A stretch of 40,080 nt of DNA from Shinella sp. H4-D48 (GTDB lineage Bacteria; Pseudomonadota; Alphaproteobacteria; Rhizobiales; Rhizobiaceae): positions 3,437,501 to 3,477,580 of the forward strand of contig NZ_CP093337.1 of assembly GCF_022637395.1 (NCBI RefSeq), read 5' to 3'. The notes under the pieces were generated by a model that did no database searches, was not told the DNA's origin, and saw only the letters and a list, made by a program, of their open reading frames with translations. Below are positions 7,980 through 16,709 of the stretch, one piece after another (positions within the stretch are counted from its first letter, which is position 1; each line of letters opens with the position of its first letter). The position numbers were made by a program, and so were the translations under genes.

Positions 7980-9986
7980 CTAAGCCTCCTGGGCGATGCG
8001 GGGGCGGCCGCTCGCGGTTGCGGTAAATCGGGCCTCGATCAGCTTGCGGCTGCCCTCCACATCGGGCGCGTCGATCTCCTCCGCGAAGGTGACGGCCGGC
8101 TCGTCGGCGCCGTTGGCGCGCGCCGCGTGCAGGGCGGCCGTCATCGCCCGCTCGCGGGCCATTGCGAAGGCCGCGGCCTCGTCGACATGGCGCACGCTTT
8201 CGCCTGCCCCGGCGACGATGAACACGCCCTCCTCCGGCTGGGTCACGAAGACGGTCACGCTGTTGCGGACCTGTCCGACCACCGCACCGACGGCATTGGC
8301 CACGCCGGCATCGGCGGGAATGACCGATTCGGCACCGAGCATGGCGGCGATATCGGGATAGTAGACCGGCGCGGACGCCCCCAGACCCACCAGCGGCCGG
8401 TCAAGCTCGATCTGGAACCGCACGATGCCGGCACGCCGGTGCAGCGCCCGGTCGACGGCGACGGATCCGGCCGGATCGATCGCGCCCACACCGTCATCGG
8501 CAAGGCAGGCGGAGAGGATGACATCGGACGATTGCCGGGTCAGGCGGTCGACGATGCGCTGCGCCAGCGCATCCGGGCTGTCGGCGATGGGCCGGCCCGT
8601 GCCGTCCTTCACGCGCGCGGCCAGTGCAAGGCCGAGACGCGCGGCCTCGGCATCCCACTGCCCCTGCCCGCCCAGCACATGCATGGCGTCGGACGGCGTC
8701 ACGCCGCAAATATGCACGAGGCCGCGCGCCACCAGCCGGTCGAGCGTCGCCTTCTGCGGCGTCGTCATCAGCAGACCGTCGAGTGGAACCGGAGCGGCAC
8801 CGATCTTGTCGTAAAGCGCCTGTTCCTGCGGCTGTAGGCCGCTTGCCAGCCGCTCGGGAACGCCCGTGCGCACGGCAAAACGCCCGTCGTGCCGGCCGAC
8901 ATGGGCGGTGCGCAGCTGGCGCTCCAGCACCGGCAGGATACTTTCGGGATGCAGCGTCGAGGCAAGGCTGAGCGGCAGGAAGCGCCGCGGCCCCAGATCG
9001 ATGCGGGCCGAAAGCCCCCGGTCGTCGATGCGCACTTCCGAATCGCCGCCGAGGCCGAAGGTGCGCATGGCGACCGCCTCCACCATGGTCCGGTAGCCGC
9101 CGACCACCGCACCCTCCGCGTCGAGCTTCGGGCGACCCTTGTCGAGCACGGCCACATCCGTCGTGGTGCCGCCGATATCGGACACCACGGCATCGTCGAG
9201 GCCCGTCAGGTGGCGCGCGCCGACAAGACTTGCCGCCGGGCCGGACAGGATGGTCTCGATGGGGCGCAGCCGCGCCTCGGCCGCCGAGATCAGCGCGCCG
9301 TCGCCGCGCACCACCATCATCGGCACCTGGATGCCGCGGCGCAGAAGAAAGTCCTCGCAGGCGCCGATCAGCCGGTCGATCATTGAGACGAGGCGGGCAT
9401 TGAGCAGCGTCGTCAGCGCCCGGCGCGGTCCGCCGAGCTTGGAGGAGAGTTCGTGACTGCACGTCACCGGCAGATGCGAGACCGCGCGGATGCGCTCGCG
9501 CACGCGCTGTTCGTGCGCCGGGTTGCGCACGGCGAAATAGCCGGCCACGGCAAAGGAGGACACGGCCTGCGACAGCGCCGGCAGCGCCTCGTCCAGCCCG
9601 CGCATGTCGAGCGGCGTCTCGTTGCCGTGCACATTGTGCCCGCCGGGCAGGAAGATGACAGGGTCGGTGCCGAGCGCCTCGGCAAGGCCGTCGCGCTTGA
9701 GATCGTCGGGGCCGAAGCCGATCATGACGAGCCCGGCCCGGCCGCCCTGCCCTTCCACCAGCGCGTTAGTGGCGAGCGTCGTGGAAAGCGAGACGAGGCC
9801 GATGGCCGAAACCGGCACTTTTGCCTGTTCGAGCACCGCATCCACCGCGCCGGAAATGCCGACCGAAAGATCGTGGCGGGTGGTCAGCGCCTTGGCGCGC
9901 GCCACCACGCCGAGGGTTTCACTGTAGAGGGCGGCGTCCGTATAGGTGCCGCCGGTATCGATGCCGAGTAACAAATGGTCTGCCAC
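7980..9986 (-). CDS. Hydantoinase/oxoprolinase (HyuA-like) family protein
   Basis: A 668-residue protein of the hydantoinase A/5-oxoprolinase superfamily, ATP-dependent enzymes that open cyclic amides such as hydantoins or 5-oxoproline or carboxylate related substrates. The N-terminal Hydant_A_N domain starts with LLGIDTGGTYTDAAL. The main domain carries the second phosphate-binding loop DIGGTTTDVAV near residue 270. I chose the GTG at 9986, giving MADHLLLGIDTGG, because GGAAG lies 7 bases upstream and family members usually start just before this motif. An ATG at 10007 is an alternative. No hyuB partner gene is adjacent, so the true substrate and subunit composition are open. It reads towards glcB, 124 bp away, and could be co-transcribed, although glcB seems to have its own promoter region. 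Confidence 0.8.
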   Translation of the reverse strand: MADHLLLGIDTGGTYTDAALYSETLGVVARAKALTTRHDLSVGISGAVDAVLEQAKVPVSAIGLVSLSTTLATNALVEGQGGRAGLVMIGFGPDDLKRDGLAEALGTDPVIFLPGGHNVHGNETPLDMRGLDEALPALSQAVSSFAVAGYFAVRNPAHEQRVRERIRAVSHLPVTCSHELSSKLGGPRRALTTLLNARLVSMIDRLIGACEDFLLRRGIQVPMMVVRGDGALISAAEARLRPIETILSGPAASLVGARHLTGLDDAVVSDIGGTTTDVAVLDKGRPKLDAEGAVVGGYRTMVEAVAMRTFGLGGDSEVRIDDRGLSARIDLGPRRFLPLSLASTLHPESILPVLERQLRTAHVGRHDGRFAVRTGVPERLASGLQPQEQALYDKIGAAPVPLDGLLMTTPQKATLDRLVARGLVHICGVTPSDAMHVLGGQGQWDAEAARLGLALAARVKDGTGRPIADSPDALAQRIVDRLTRQSSDVILSACLADDGVGAIDPAGSVAVDRALHRRAGIVRFQIELDRPLVGLGASAPVYYPDIAAMLGAESVIPADAGVANAVGAVVGQVRNSVTVFVTQPEEGVFIVAGAGESVRHVDEAAAFAMARERAMTAALHAARANGADEPAVTFAEEIDAPDVEGSRKLIEARFTATASGRPRIAQEA

Positions 9987-10044
9987 GAGAATACTTCCAA
10001 ACCGCATGCCGTCCCTGTTCAAAGCCGGCCTGGAATGGTGTTAT

Positions 10045-10087
10045 GGCATGTCCGGTGTCGTTGTCACCATCCCGCCGGCGACATGCC
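10045..10087. promoter_or_regulatory. Nested dyad in the divergent promoter region 9987-10111
   Basis: GGCATGTC (10045-10052) and GACATGCC (10080-10087) are perfect inverted 8-bp arms enclosing a smaller GGTG/CACC dyad (10054-10057, 10065-10068). The element sits in the only gap between the leftward hydantoinase-like gene and the rightward secreted-protein gene. It could be a shared operator or a leader hairpin of either. Confidence 0.3.
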
Positions 10088-10111
10088 TGTGAAGCATCGA
10101 GGAGACCCAGA

Positions 10112-10663
10112 GTGTTTGATCCGCGTCATGGAAACCGCCTGCTGAAAGCCCTCCTTGTCGGCACTGCCCTGCTGGCCGCAGGCCTGCCGGCGTCGGCCCA
10201 GGAAGACGACGAGGCGGAATATCAGGCCCAGATTCCCGACGTCTCGATCTACAAGGCGATGCTGGACGCCAACAAGCGCACGGGCTGGGTGCAGTTCCGC
10301 GAATATGCCGGCCAGCAGCTCATCTATTTCACGGCGTTGCAGAGCATGCATTGCCGGCTCAAGGAAGTGCGTTACTCCATCAATTCCGACACGCTCGACC
10401 AGACCTTCCCCATGGCGAAATGCGACCCGGAACTGCCCTTCAACCTGCCCTCGGACGACAGCCAGAACTGGATCTACATCAAGCTGAAGCCGGGCGAAGC
10501 GCAGACCATCGCCGTGCAGGCCGTCTGGGATGACGGCAGCGGCAGCGAGATCGTCGTCTACCAGCCCTGCAAGAACCCGGAAGCCACCTGCGCCGCGATC
10601 AAGACGATCAAGAAGGCGAAGCCGCGCGCGGACGAGCCCGCACCTTCAACGCCAGTCCGTTAG
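10112..10663 (+). CDS. Secreted four-cysteine hypothetical protein
   Basis: A 183-residue protein starting at a GTG, with GGAG seven bases upstream (10101-10104). Residues 1-30 form a classical signal peptide (hydrophobic LLVGTALLAAGLPASA followed by Q), so the mature part is periplasmic or secreted. It has four cysteines (MHCRL, AKCDP, QPCKN, ATCAA), enough for two disulfides, a mixed-charge body and a basic, proline-containing tail. I do not recognise a domain with certainty. Size, signal peptide and paired cysteines recall small periplasmic proteins such as the IalB type, but I would not assign it there. Its last 56 bp overlap the 3' end of the convergent P450 gene. Confidence 0.7.
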   Translation: MFDPRHGNRLLKALLVGTALLAAGLPASAQEDDEAEYQAQIPDVSIYKAMLDANKRTGWVQFREYAGQQLIYFTALQSMHCRLKEVRYSINSDTLDQTFPMAKCDPELPFNLPSDDSQNWIYIKLKPGEAQTIAVQAVWDDGSGSEIVVYQPCKNPEATCAAIKTIKKAKPRADEPAPSTPVR

Positions 10664-12014
10664 CCGGCTGCGTCGTCAGGCGCTGCACCGGCCAGGGCTT
10701 GGTGTCTTCCGTCATGTCGAAGCGGAAGCGATGCATCAGCACGCCGAGCGCGATGATCGCCTCCTGCATGGCAAATGTCGCGCCGATACAGATGCGCGGC
10801 CCCGCACCGAAGGGGAGGTACTGGAAACGGTGGATCTGGTCGCGATTTTCCGGCAGGAAGCGCTCGGGCATGAAGGCGCGCGGTTTCTGCCATAGGAGTT
10901 CATGGCGGTGCAGCGTCCAGGGCATGACGAGGATCGTCACGTTGCGGGGTATCTCCACCACCTCGCCGTCCGGGCTCGTCCAGCTGTCGTCGGCGATCGC
11001 CTCGCGGTTGATGGAGGGCGCTGGCGGATAGAGCCGCATCGCCTCCTCGAAGGCCGCGCGCGTCCAGGGCATGCGCTCGAGCCAGTCGACCGGGTCCGCC
11101 CCGCTTTCCACCACGCGGTCGATCTCCTCTTCCATCGCCTCGCGCACATGCGGCGAGTTGGCGACGCAATAGAGCGTCCAGGCGAGCGCCCGTGCGGTCG
11201 TCTCATGGCCGGCGCCGATGAAGGTCAGGATATTGTCTTCCACCTCCTCCATGGTCAGCCCGTCCGGCCCGGCAGCGCCCAGCAGCAGTGTTAGGAAGTC
11301 GCTCGGCGCGTCGCCACCCTCCGCCATGCGCTTGAGGCGTAGCTCCATCGTGTCGCGCACGATCTTGCGGAACTTGCCGAGCACCCGCAGGCCGCCGATA
11401 CGCGTGACGCGCGGCACCCAGGAGGGCGCGCGCAGCAGATCCATGGGATCGACACGCCCCATGGAATGCAGGAGATCGTCCACGTCATCGGCGAAATTGG
11501 TGGATGCGGTGACGATCTCGCCGGAAAACAGCGTGTCCGACAGGATGGAGAAGGCCAGCTCCGTCATGTCGTTGCCGATATCGAAGACCGTGCCGTCCGC
11601 ACCCTCGTATTTCTGCGCGTAAAGCTCGGACTGCGCGAGCATCTGCGCGGCAAACCCCTTGGCATGGCGCGGCGTGAAGATGGGGGCGACGGCCTTGCGC
11701 GAGCGGCGCCAGACCTGGCCTTCGGCCGTGAGCAGCCCGTCGCGCAGGATCGGCCGCAGCACGAGCTGGCGCACCACGGCCATCTTGTAGTTGGCGGCGT
11801 TGTCGACGAGCAGATATTTGATGAGGCCGGGATCGTTGACGATGAGCGTCTTCTCGCCGATGAAGCTCGTCATGATCCAGGGCAGCGTATAGGAGGGCTC
11901 GCCCCACAGTTCCAGCGGATTGCGGAAGACGGTGCGGATGATCTCGAGTTTCGAAGGCGGCACCGTGCGCGGTATCGGCGCAGGCGGTTCGAACGGCTCG
12001 GGACGCATATCCAT
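10608..12014 (-). CDS. Cytochrome P450 monooxygenase
   Basis: A 468-residue soluble cytochrome P450. The I-helix oxygen-binding motif GAGHETT, the K-helix ExxR (EEAMRLYPPAP) and the heme-binding loop FGAGPRICIG with the axial Cys409 are all intact, so it should be active. General features (no N-terminal membrane anchor, FLPENRDQIHRFQYLPFGAGPR) resemble bacterial CYP families related to fatty-acid or terpenoid hydroxylases. The substrate cannot be inferred. It needs a ferredoxin/reductase partner, and none is encoded nearby. The ATG at 12014 has GGAAGGAAG just upstream. The 3' end overlaps the secreted-protein gene tail to tail by 56 bp. DUF1402 lies upstream on the same strand with a 112-bp gap. 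Confidence 0.93.
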   Translation of the reverse strand: MDMRPEPFEPPAPIPRTVPPSKLEIIRTVFRNPLELWGEPSYTLPWIMTSFIGEKTLIVNDPGLIKYLLVDNAANYKMAVVRQLVLRPILRDGLLTAEGQVWRRSRKAVAPIFTPRHAKGFAAQMLAQSELYAQKYEGADGTVFDIGNDMTELAFSILSDTLFSGEIVTASTNFADDVDDLLHSMGRVDPMDLLRAPSWVPRVTRIGGLRVLGKFRKIVRDTMELRLKRMAEGGDAPSDFLTLLLGAAGPDGLTMEEVEDNILTFIGAGHETTARALAWTLYCVANSPHVREAMEEEIDRVVESGADPVDWLERMPWTRAAFEEAMRLYPPAPSINREAIADDSWTSPDGEVVEIPRNVTILVMPWTLHRHELLWQKPRAFMPERFLPENRDQIHRFQYLPFGAGPRICIGATFAMQEAIIALGVLMHRFRFDMTEDTKPWPVQRLTTQPANGLALKVRARPRAASPS

Positions 12015-12126
12015 GGTAGCTTCCTTCCTTCGGCTCCTGTCCCTCAATATGGGGCGCAACTGGGCCGATAGGAAGGCGACGACCGGTCAAGGCCGCGTGA
12101 ACCGGCGCTTTACGCCGGAAAGGCCG

Positions 12127-13074
12127 TTAGAGCAGGCTGCGCAGGTCGTCCAGCTTGTCGTTGACGAGCCAGCCGTAATAGTTCTCTTCCGGCCAGGTCG
12201 CCTCGCCCGCGGCACGGCGCGCGGCGAAGGCTGCGGCGCGCGCATCGGGATTGCCGATATTGTAGAGCGTCGCCGTCAGGCCGGGATTCTTCGAGATATC
12301 GACGCCGGCGATCTTCTTGTAAGCATCGATCGAGCGGCGGATGGCGGCCGCCATGTAGGCAAGCGAGATATCCGGGTCCATGATCGCCTGGTAGACGCCG
12401 GCCGCATCGTTCTCGTCGAGCGGCTTGTAGCCGGAGAAACGCGCCACGTCGTCAGTCAGCGTCAGCGCGGTCAGCGGATTGATCTGGCCGAGGCCGAAGG
12501 TCTGGCCGGCATAGAAGGGCTGGAAGAAAACAGCGCTGAAGCGGTTTCTCGGGAAGGACGTGCCGTCAACCGTCTTGCCGCTGAACGAACGGTTCCAGAC
12601 GTTTTCGCGGCAGGTCCACTGCGCGTAGGAGCCTTTCTTGCCCTCGCATTCGGAAAATTGCGGACGCTTCAGGAAATCGCCGATCGCCTCGCCGTCATAG
12701 GCGAAGCGGAAGTTGCCGGTATAGGAGGCAGCCTTCACGTAATAGCTCTGCAGGCGGTCGTAGGCGTCCACATTATAGGTGTGCTCGCCGACGATGGCGC
12801 CGACGATGTGAATGGGGTCGATGCCGTATTTGCCGGCCGCCGCCCTGATCTTGCCCGTCAGCTGGCGGTCGCCTGATAGAAGATCGCGTACCTTCTGATA
12901 CTTCGCATCGAAGGAGGTTTTGTTGCCCTTGGTGCGACGGACGGAGGCGCCTGGAATGGCGGGCTGCTCCGCGTTGCGGTTGCCGGCGGGCACCACGTCG
13001 ATCGCCAGCGCCGTCGTCTGGCTCTGCACGAAGAGGGCGGCTGCAAGGGCAAGCACAGGGAAGAGCTGTCGCAC
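12127..13074 (-). CDS. DUF1402 family exported protein
   Basis: A 315-residue exported protein of the DUF1402 family, found mainly in Rhizobiales and of unknown function. With the GTG start at 13074 the protein opens directly with a signal peptide (VRQLFPVLALAAALF...ALA), and AGGA lies 9 bases upstream. Longer in-frame starts at 13113 and 13146 lack ribosome-binding sites and would bury the signal. The central part (HIVGAIVGEHTYN, then FGLGQINPLTAL and a late ATLYNIGNPDARA) has the layout of lysozyme-like transglycosylases, with a glutamate following the first helix and a GLGQ-N motif. A peptidoglycan-directed role is therefore plausible but inferred. Confidence 0.82.
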   Translation of the reverse strand: MRQLFPVLALAAALFVQSQTTALAIDVVPAGNRNAEQPAIPGASVRRTKGNKTSFDAKYQKVRDLLSGDRQLTGKIRAAAGKYGIDPIHIVGAIVGEHTYNVDAYDRLQSYYVKAASYTGNFRFAYDGEAIGDFLKRPQFSECEGKKGSYAQWTCRENVWNRSFSGKTVDGTSFPRNRFSAVFFQPFYAGQTFGLGQINPLTALTLTDDVARFSGYKPLDENDAAGVYQAIMDPDISLAYMAAAIRRSIDAYKKIAGVDISKNPGLTATLYNIGNPDARAAAFAARRAAGEATWPEENYYGWLVNDKLDDLRSLL

Positions 13075-13214
13075 GGTTCCGGTTCCTGTCTGGTCAATCG
13101 TTCGAAGTGGCATGGACGGGATGCAGGACAATCGTGTCGTCATCATGCCGGACGCGGCAATGGCCTAGGCTGCGTCCGCGGTTCTGTCGAGGGGGCGGGC
13201 CCGCAAAAGCGCGA

Positions 13215-13244
13215 CACCGGCGGTTGCTAAGACAACCACCGGTG
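13215..13244 (-). terminator. Hairpin after hslU, likely terminator
   Basis: A 12-bp stem with one mismatch (13215-13226 with 13233-13244, core CGGTTG / CAACCA) and a 6-nt loop, starting 8 bp past the hslU stop on the minus strand. A short T run (CTTTTG) follows only after a few GC bases, so termination may be partial. Confidence 0.5.
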
Positions 13245-13252
13245 CCGAAACG

Positions 13253-14557
13253 TCACAGGATGTAGCGCGACAGATCCGTGTTGGCCGCCAGCGCGCCGAC
13301 ATGCTTCTTCACATAGTCGGCGTCAATGACGAGGCGGTTGCCGCCCTTGTCCGGCGCCTCGAAGGAAATCTCGTCGAGCACCCGCTCCATCACCGTCTGA
13401 AGACGGCGCGCGCCGATATTCTCGACGCTCGAATTGAGCTGCACGGCGACATCGGCCAACGCGTCGATGCCGTCCTCGGTGAATTCGAGTTCGACATCCT
13501 CCGTGCCCATCAGCGCCTTGTACTGCCGGATGAGGCTTGCTTCTGTCTCCGTCAGGATCCGGCGGAAGTCTTCGCGCGACAGCGCCTTCAGCTCGACGCG
13601 GATCGGCAGGCGGCCCTGGAGTTCCGGCAGGAGGTCCGAGGGCTTGGAGACATGGAAGGCGCCCGAGGCGATGAACAGGATGTGGTCCGTCTTCACCGGC
13701 CCGTATTTCGTGGCAACCGTCGTGCCCTCGACGAGCGGCAGGAGGTCGCGCTGCACGCCCTCGCGGGAGACGCCCGCGCCCATGCCGCCGTCGCGCGCGG
13801 CGATCTTGTCGATCTCGTCGATGAAGACGATGCCGTCGTTCTCGGCCGAGCGGATGGCCTCGCGCTGGATCTGCTCGTTGTCGAGCAGCTTGTCGGATTC
13901 GTCGTCGATCAGGATCTTGTAGCTGTCCTTGACCGTCGTCTTGACCTTCTTCGTGCGCCCGCCCATCGCCTTGCCGAACATTTCCGACAGGTTCAGCACG
14001 CCGATATTGGCGCCCGGCATGCCGGGAATCTCGAAGCCGCCGGGCGTGCCGGTGTCGGCAACGTCGACCTCGATGTCCTTGTCGTCGAGCTCGTTGGCGC
14101 GCAACTTCTTGCGAAACGAATCACGCGTGGCCGGCGAGGCGGTGGCGCCGACCAGCGCGTCGAGCACGCGTTCCTCGGCATTGGCATGGGCCTTTGCCGT
14201 TACCTCGGCGCGCTTCTTCTCGCGCACCAGGCCGATGCCGACCTCGACGAGGTCGCGCACGATCTGCTCGACGTCACGGCCGACATAGCCGACCTCGGTG
14301 AACTTGGTGGCCTCGACCTTGACGAAGGGCGCACCGGCAAGCTTGGCGAGACGGCGGGAGATTTCCGTCTTGCCGACGCCGGTCGGGCCGATCATCAGGA
14401 TGTTCTTCGGCATCACCTCGTCGCGCAGGTCCGGCTCAAGCTGGTGGCGGCGCCAGCGGTTGCGCAGCGCAATCGCCACGGCGCGCTTGGCGTCATGCTG
14501 GCCGATGATGAAACGGTCGAGTTCGGAAACGATCTCGCGGGGGGAAAAATTGGTCAT
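13253..14557 (-). CDS. hslU: HslU, ATPase subunit of the HslUV protease
   Basis: A 434-residue AAA+ unfoldase that forms hexameric rings, unfolds substrates and threads them into the HslV peptidase. It shows the N-terminal [15 protein letters not shown], Walker A GPTGVGKT (57-64), pore-loop and I-domain regions, Walker B VFIDEID, sensor motifs ([20 protein letters not shown]) and the C-terminal LSRYIL tail that inserts into HslV to activate it. GAGG lies just before the ATG. It is the last gene of the hslV-GNAT-hslU run. Length matches the family. Confidence 0.98.
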   Translation of the reverse strand: MTNFSPREIVSELDRFIIGQHDAKRAVAIALRNRWRRHQLEPDLRDEVMPKNILMIGPTGVGKTEISRRLAKLAGAPFVKVEATKFTEVGYVGRDVEQIVRDLVEVGIGLVREKKRAEVTAKAHANAEERVLDALVGATASPATRDSFRKKLRANELDDKDIEVDVADTGTPGGFEIPGMPGANIGVLNLSEMFGKAMGGRTKKVKTTVKDSYKILIDDESDKLLDNEQIQREAIRSAENDGIVFIDEIDKIAARDGGMGAGVSREGVQRDLLPLVEGTTVATKYGPVKTDHILFIASGAFHVSKPSDLLPELQGRLPIRVELKALSREDFRRILTETEASLIRQYKALMGTEDVELEFTEDGIDALADVAVQLNSSVENIGARRLQTVMERVLDEISFEAPDKGGNRLVIDADYVKKHVGALAANTDLSRYIL

Positions 14558-14566
14558 GGGTTTCCT

Positions 14567-15061
14567 CTAGCAACGGTCCCGGGCCAAGATCAGCGCCGGG
14601 CCGTCCTTTGTCATGCGTTGATCGAAAGCATGGAACCCGGCCTTCTCATAGGCCCGGATGGCATGCGCATTCTCAGGATGCGGATCGAGCACCACCCGCT
14701 CCACGCCGTCGGCGAACATCTTTTGCACAAAGGCATCGATCATGGCCGGCCCGTGGCCGAGGCCGACCATGTCGGCAGGGCCGATGAACTGGTCGATGCC
14801 AAGGGTGCGGTCCGGGCGGTCACCGAAGGACAGGTCCGACGGGTCGATCCTGTAGCTCTGCAGATAGGCGAAGGGCTTTCCGTCATGGGAGACGATGAAG
14901 GACGCCATTGCAGGTTCGTCGAAATCCGCGGCGATACCCGCAACCTCCTCAGCCGGATCGCCCCACCAGCGCCGGACATGCGGCGCGGCGAGCCAGCGTT
15001 CCAGCATCGGCAGGTCGGCGGCCGTCACAGGCCGGAAAGCGTATGCCTCAGCGGTCGGCAT
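14567..15061 (-). CDS. GNAT N-acetyltransferase, AAC(6')-like
   Basis: A 164-residue GNAT-fold acetyltransferase placed between the two HslUV genes. The sequence starts [19 protein letters not shown] and has RRWWGD, a DQFIG...[12 protein letters not shown] stretch supplying the acetyl-CoA pyrophosphate loop, and the C-terminal [18 protein letters not shown]. This arrangement resembles the AAC(6')/RimJ-like branch that includes aminoglycoside acetyltransferases, but a chromosomal housekeeping context argues against calling it a resistance gene. The ATG at 15061 lies inside the end of hslV (14-bp overlap) with GGAGA just upstream, which suggests translational coupling. Nine bases separate it from hslU. 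The substrate is unknown. Confidence 0.85.
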   Translation of the reverse strand: MPTAEAYAFRPVTAADLPMLERWLAAPHVRRWWGDPAEEVAGIAADFDEPAMASFIVSHDGKPFAYLQSYRIDPSDLSFGDRPDRTLGIDQFIGPADMVGLGHGPAMIDAFVQKMFADGVERVVLDPHPENAHAIRAYEKAGFHAFDQRMTKDGPALILARDRC

Positions 15062-15608
15062 CCAGCGTCTCCACCACGACATTGTGGTTGGTGTAGACGC
15101 AGATGTCGCCTGCGATCTGCATGGCCTTGCGGGCAATCTCCTCGGCCGACTTGTCGGTGTCCATCAGCGCGCGGGCCGCCGCATAGGCATAGTTGCCGCC
15201 CGAGCCGATCGCCATGGTGCCGTGTTCCGGCTCCAGCACGTCGCCATTGCCGGTCAGCGCCAGCGTGATGGACTTGTCGGCCACCAGCATCATGGCTTCC
15301 AGTCGGCGCAGATAGCGGTCGGTGCGCCAGTCCTTGGCGAGCTCGACGGCGGCGCGCATCAGCTGGTCGGGATATTGCTCCAGCTTGGCCTCGAGCCGCT
15401 CGAGCAGGGTAAAGGCATCGGCGGTCGCGCCGGCAAAACCGGCAATGACGTCGCCCTTGGCAAGACGGCGCACCTTGCGCGCATTGCCCTTCATGACGGT
15501 CTGGCCAAGGCTCACCTGGCCATCGCCCGCCATGACAACCTTGCCGTCCTTGCGGACGGTGATGATCGTCGTGGCGTGCATGGAAGCATAGGGATCGTGT
15601 TCACTCAT
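15048..15608 (-). CDS. hslV: HslV, peptidase subunit of the HslUV protease
   Basis: A 186-residue proteasome-beta-like peptidase. The catalytic N-terminal threonine after processing is Thr13 ([19 protein letters not shown]), preceded by a 12-residue propeptide. The expected [14 protein letters not shown] motif follows. It assembles as a double hexamer capped by HslU. AGAGG precedes the ATG at 15608. It is the first gene of the leftward run with the GNAT gene and hslU, so the promoter should lie in 15609-15831, shared with the divergent 42-residue ORF. I see no obvious heat-shock sigma-32 site by eye. Confidence 0.97.
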   Translation of the reverse strand: MSEHDPYASMHATTIITVRKDGKVVMAGDGQVSLGQTVMKGNARKVRRLAKGDVIAGFAGATADAFTLLERLEAKLEQYPDQLMRAAVELAKDWRTDRYLRRLEAMMLVADKSITLALTGNGDVLEPEHGTMAIGSGGNYAYAAARALMDTDKSAEEIARKAMQIAGDICVYTNHNVVVETLDADR

Positions 15609-15831
15609 ATCAGACCTCTGAGGCCCGAGGACCGGGCAAGGATACCGCCGGCACGGCGGCTTCGTGGTGCCCTATGTAAGCAGCGGTTCGGCGATTGCAA
15701 AGGTCGGGAGCCGTCGTTGCGCGCCCGGCGCGCGCAAAGCATGGGAGAGGCCGCCGCCGTCCAAAATAAGCCTTGCTTTCCCTTTGGAATGCGCGGGTTA
15801 TGGTTTCCCATCCACAGTGAGGGTTATGACG

Positions 15832-15960
15832 ATGGCCAAAGGTCAGGTCCGCAGCAACAAGGAAGCCCGCAAACCCAAGAAGGACAAGGTGGCTCCAGCA
15901 GCCGCTCCGACCCTTGGCGCGCAGGTGAAGAACAGCGAAAGCGCCACCAAGAAGAAATGA
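15832..15960 (+). CDS. Small lysine-rich conserved hypothetical protein (42 aa)
   Basis: A 42-residue, strongly basic protein (MAKGQVRSNKEARKPKKDK..., ending ATKKK) with an alanine/proline-rich middle and no membrane segment. The ATG at 15832 has GAGG nine bases upstream; an ATG six bases earlier is too close to that site. Similar short Lys/Ala proteins starting MAKGQ-RSNKEARKPK occur in rhizobial genomes as uncharacterised proteins, from memory. The composition suggests nucleic-acid or ribosome contact, which is only inference. It is transcribed divergently from hslV. Confidence 0.6.
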   Translation: MAKGQVRSNKEARKPKKDKVAPAAAPTLGAQVKNSESATKKK

Positions 15961-16709
15961 CGGGCAAGAGCGCCGGTCCGCCGGTGCCCCTCTCCCCCAT
16001 TTTCGTGCCGGCGTGATCCGAGCCACCCCTCCCCGCCATTGTCTTCGTCTTTGCTGTGCTTCGCAGGGCTGTTGCGGCGTGGAGAAACGACGGTGGACAC
16101 GGGGACATCGACGCCGGAAAAACCCAATTCTTCCAATCCCCGCCGCCCTTTTCACCCGCAAATCATCCTCGCCTTCCGCGCATCGCCTATCCTGAACGTC
16201 CTTCCGCCGCCGGACGGATCGCGTAACGTGTCGATGCGGGCGGGAGGAGGCGCTTTCGTTGTCTGCCGTAACGTGCGGCAGGGGCGAAAGAGGTTTGGAG
16301 CGACGAGGGGGTGACGCCCTTCGCCGTGCGGGGCTTCCCCCTTCCCCGGGTCACGGGGTCGGTTTGGGTCCGCCATGCAGGCAGAGTGGCAGCGCATATC
16401 CCCGAAAAGTGCGGAACGCGGTTTTCGGAAAAGGCATATGCGCCAACAAACTGCGCAGCGAAGCCTTGCCATGCCTGAAGGAGGACAAGACCGCCCCCGA
16501 AGAACGCCTGGGCCGCGCGAAGGCGAAGCCAACCATACAACCCCTTTCCAGAGGCAACGCTTTCGCGCGGTTCTCCGGATTGCCGAATGCCCTTCCCCTC
16601 CCGGCGGCCTCCGCGCGGGATCGTTGCCGCATGCGCCGGAAACCCTCGAAAGACTGGCGTTTTATGAAGAGCCCTGTTAAGGAGCGCCAATACTTTACCG
16701 GAGACTGCA
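15961..16709. other. 749-bp region without a convincing gene, upstream of hisB
   Basis: Open frames on both strands cross this stretch, but they are arginine/proline-rich, lack ribosome-binding sites and match no family I know. Codon position bias does not stand out in any of them. It contains a palindromic repeat (16391-16444) and several G- and C-runs around 16300-16360. The hisB promoter is presumably near the right end. A small RNA or decayed gene is possible, but nothing proves it. Confidence 0.45.
16391..16444. repeat. Rhizobial palindromic repeat, copy A
   Basis: Nested inverted repeats: outer arms GCGCATAT (16392-16399) and ATATGCGC (16436-16443), inner arms CCGAAAA (16402-16408) and TTTTCGG (16422-16428), around a core GTGCGGAACGCGG. 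The AAAAGTG...CGGTTTT core is shared with the copy at 17306-17349, while the outer arms differ. This is a known type of dispersed rhizobial intergenic element. Confidence 0.7.

Noticed and set aside
14567-15061. Aminoglycoside-resistance gene
   Set aside because: The fold is AAC(6')-like, but chromosomal placement within hslVU and no transfer signs favour a housekeeping GNAT of unknown substrate.
13301-15268. 655-codon open frame opposite hslU, the GNAT gene and hslV
   Set aside because: It crosses three real genes on the other strand and has no domain of its own.
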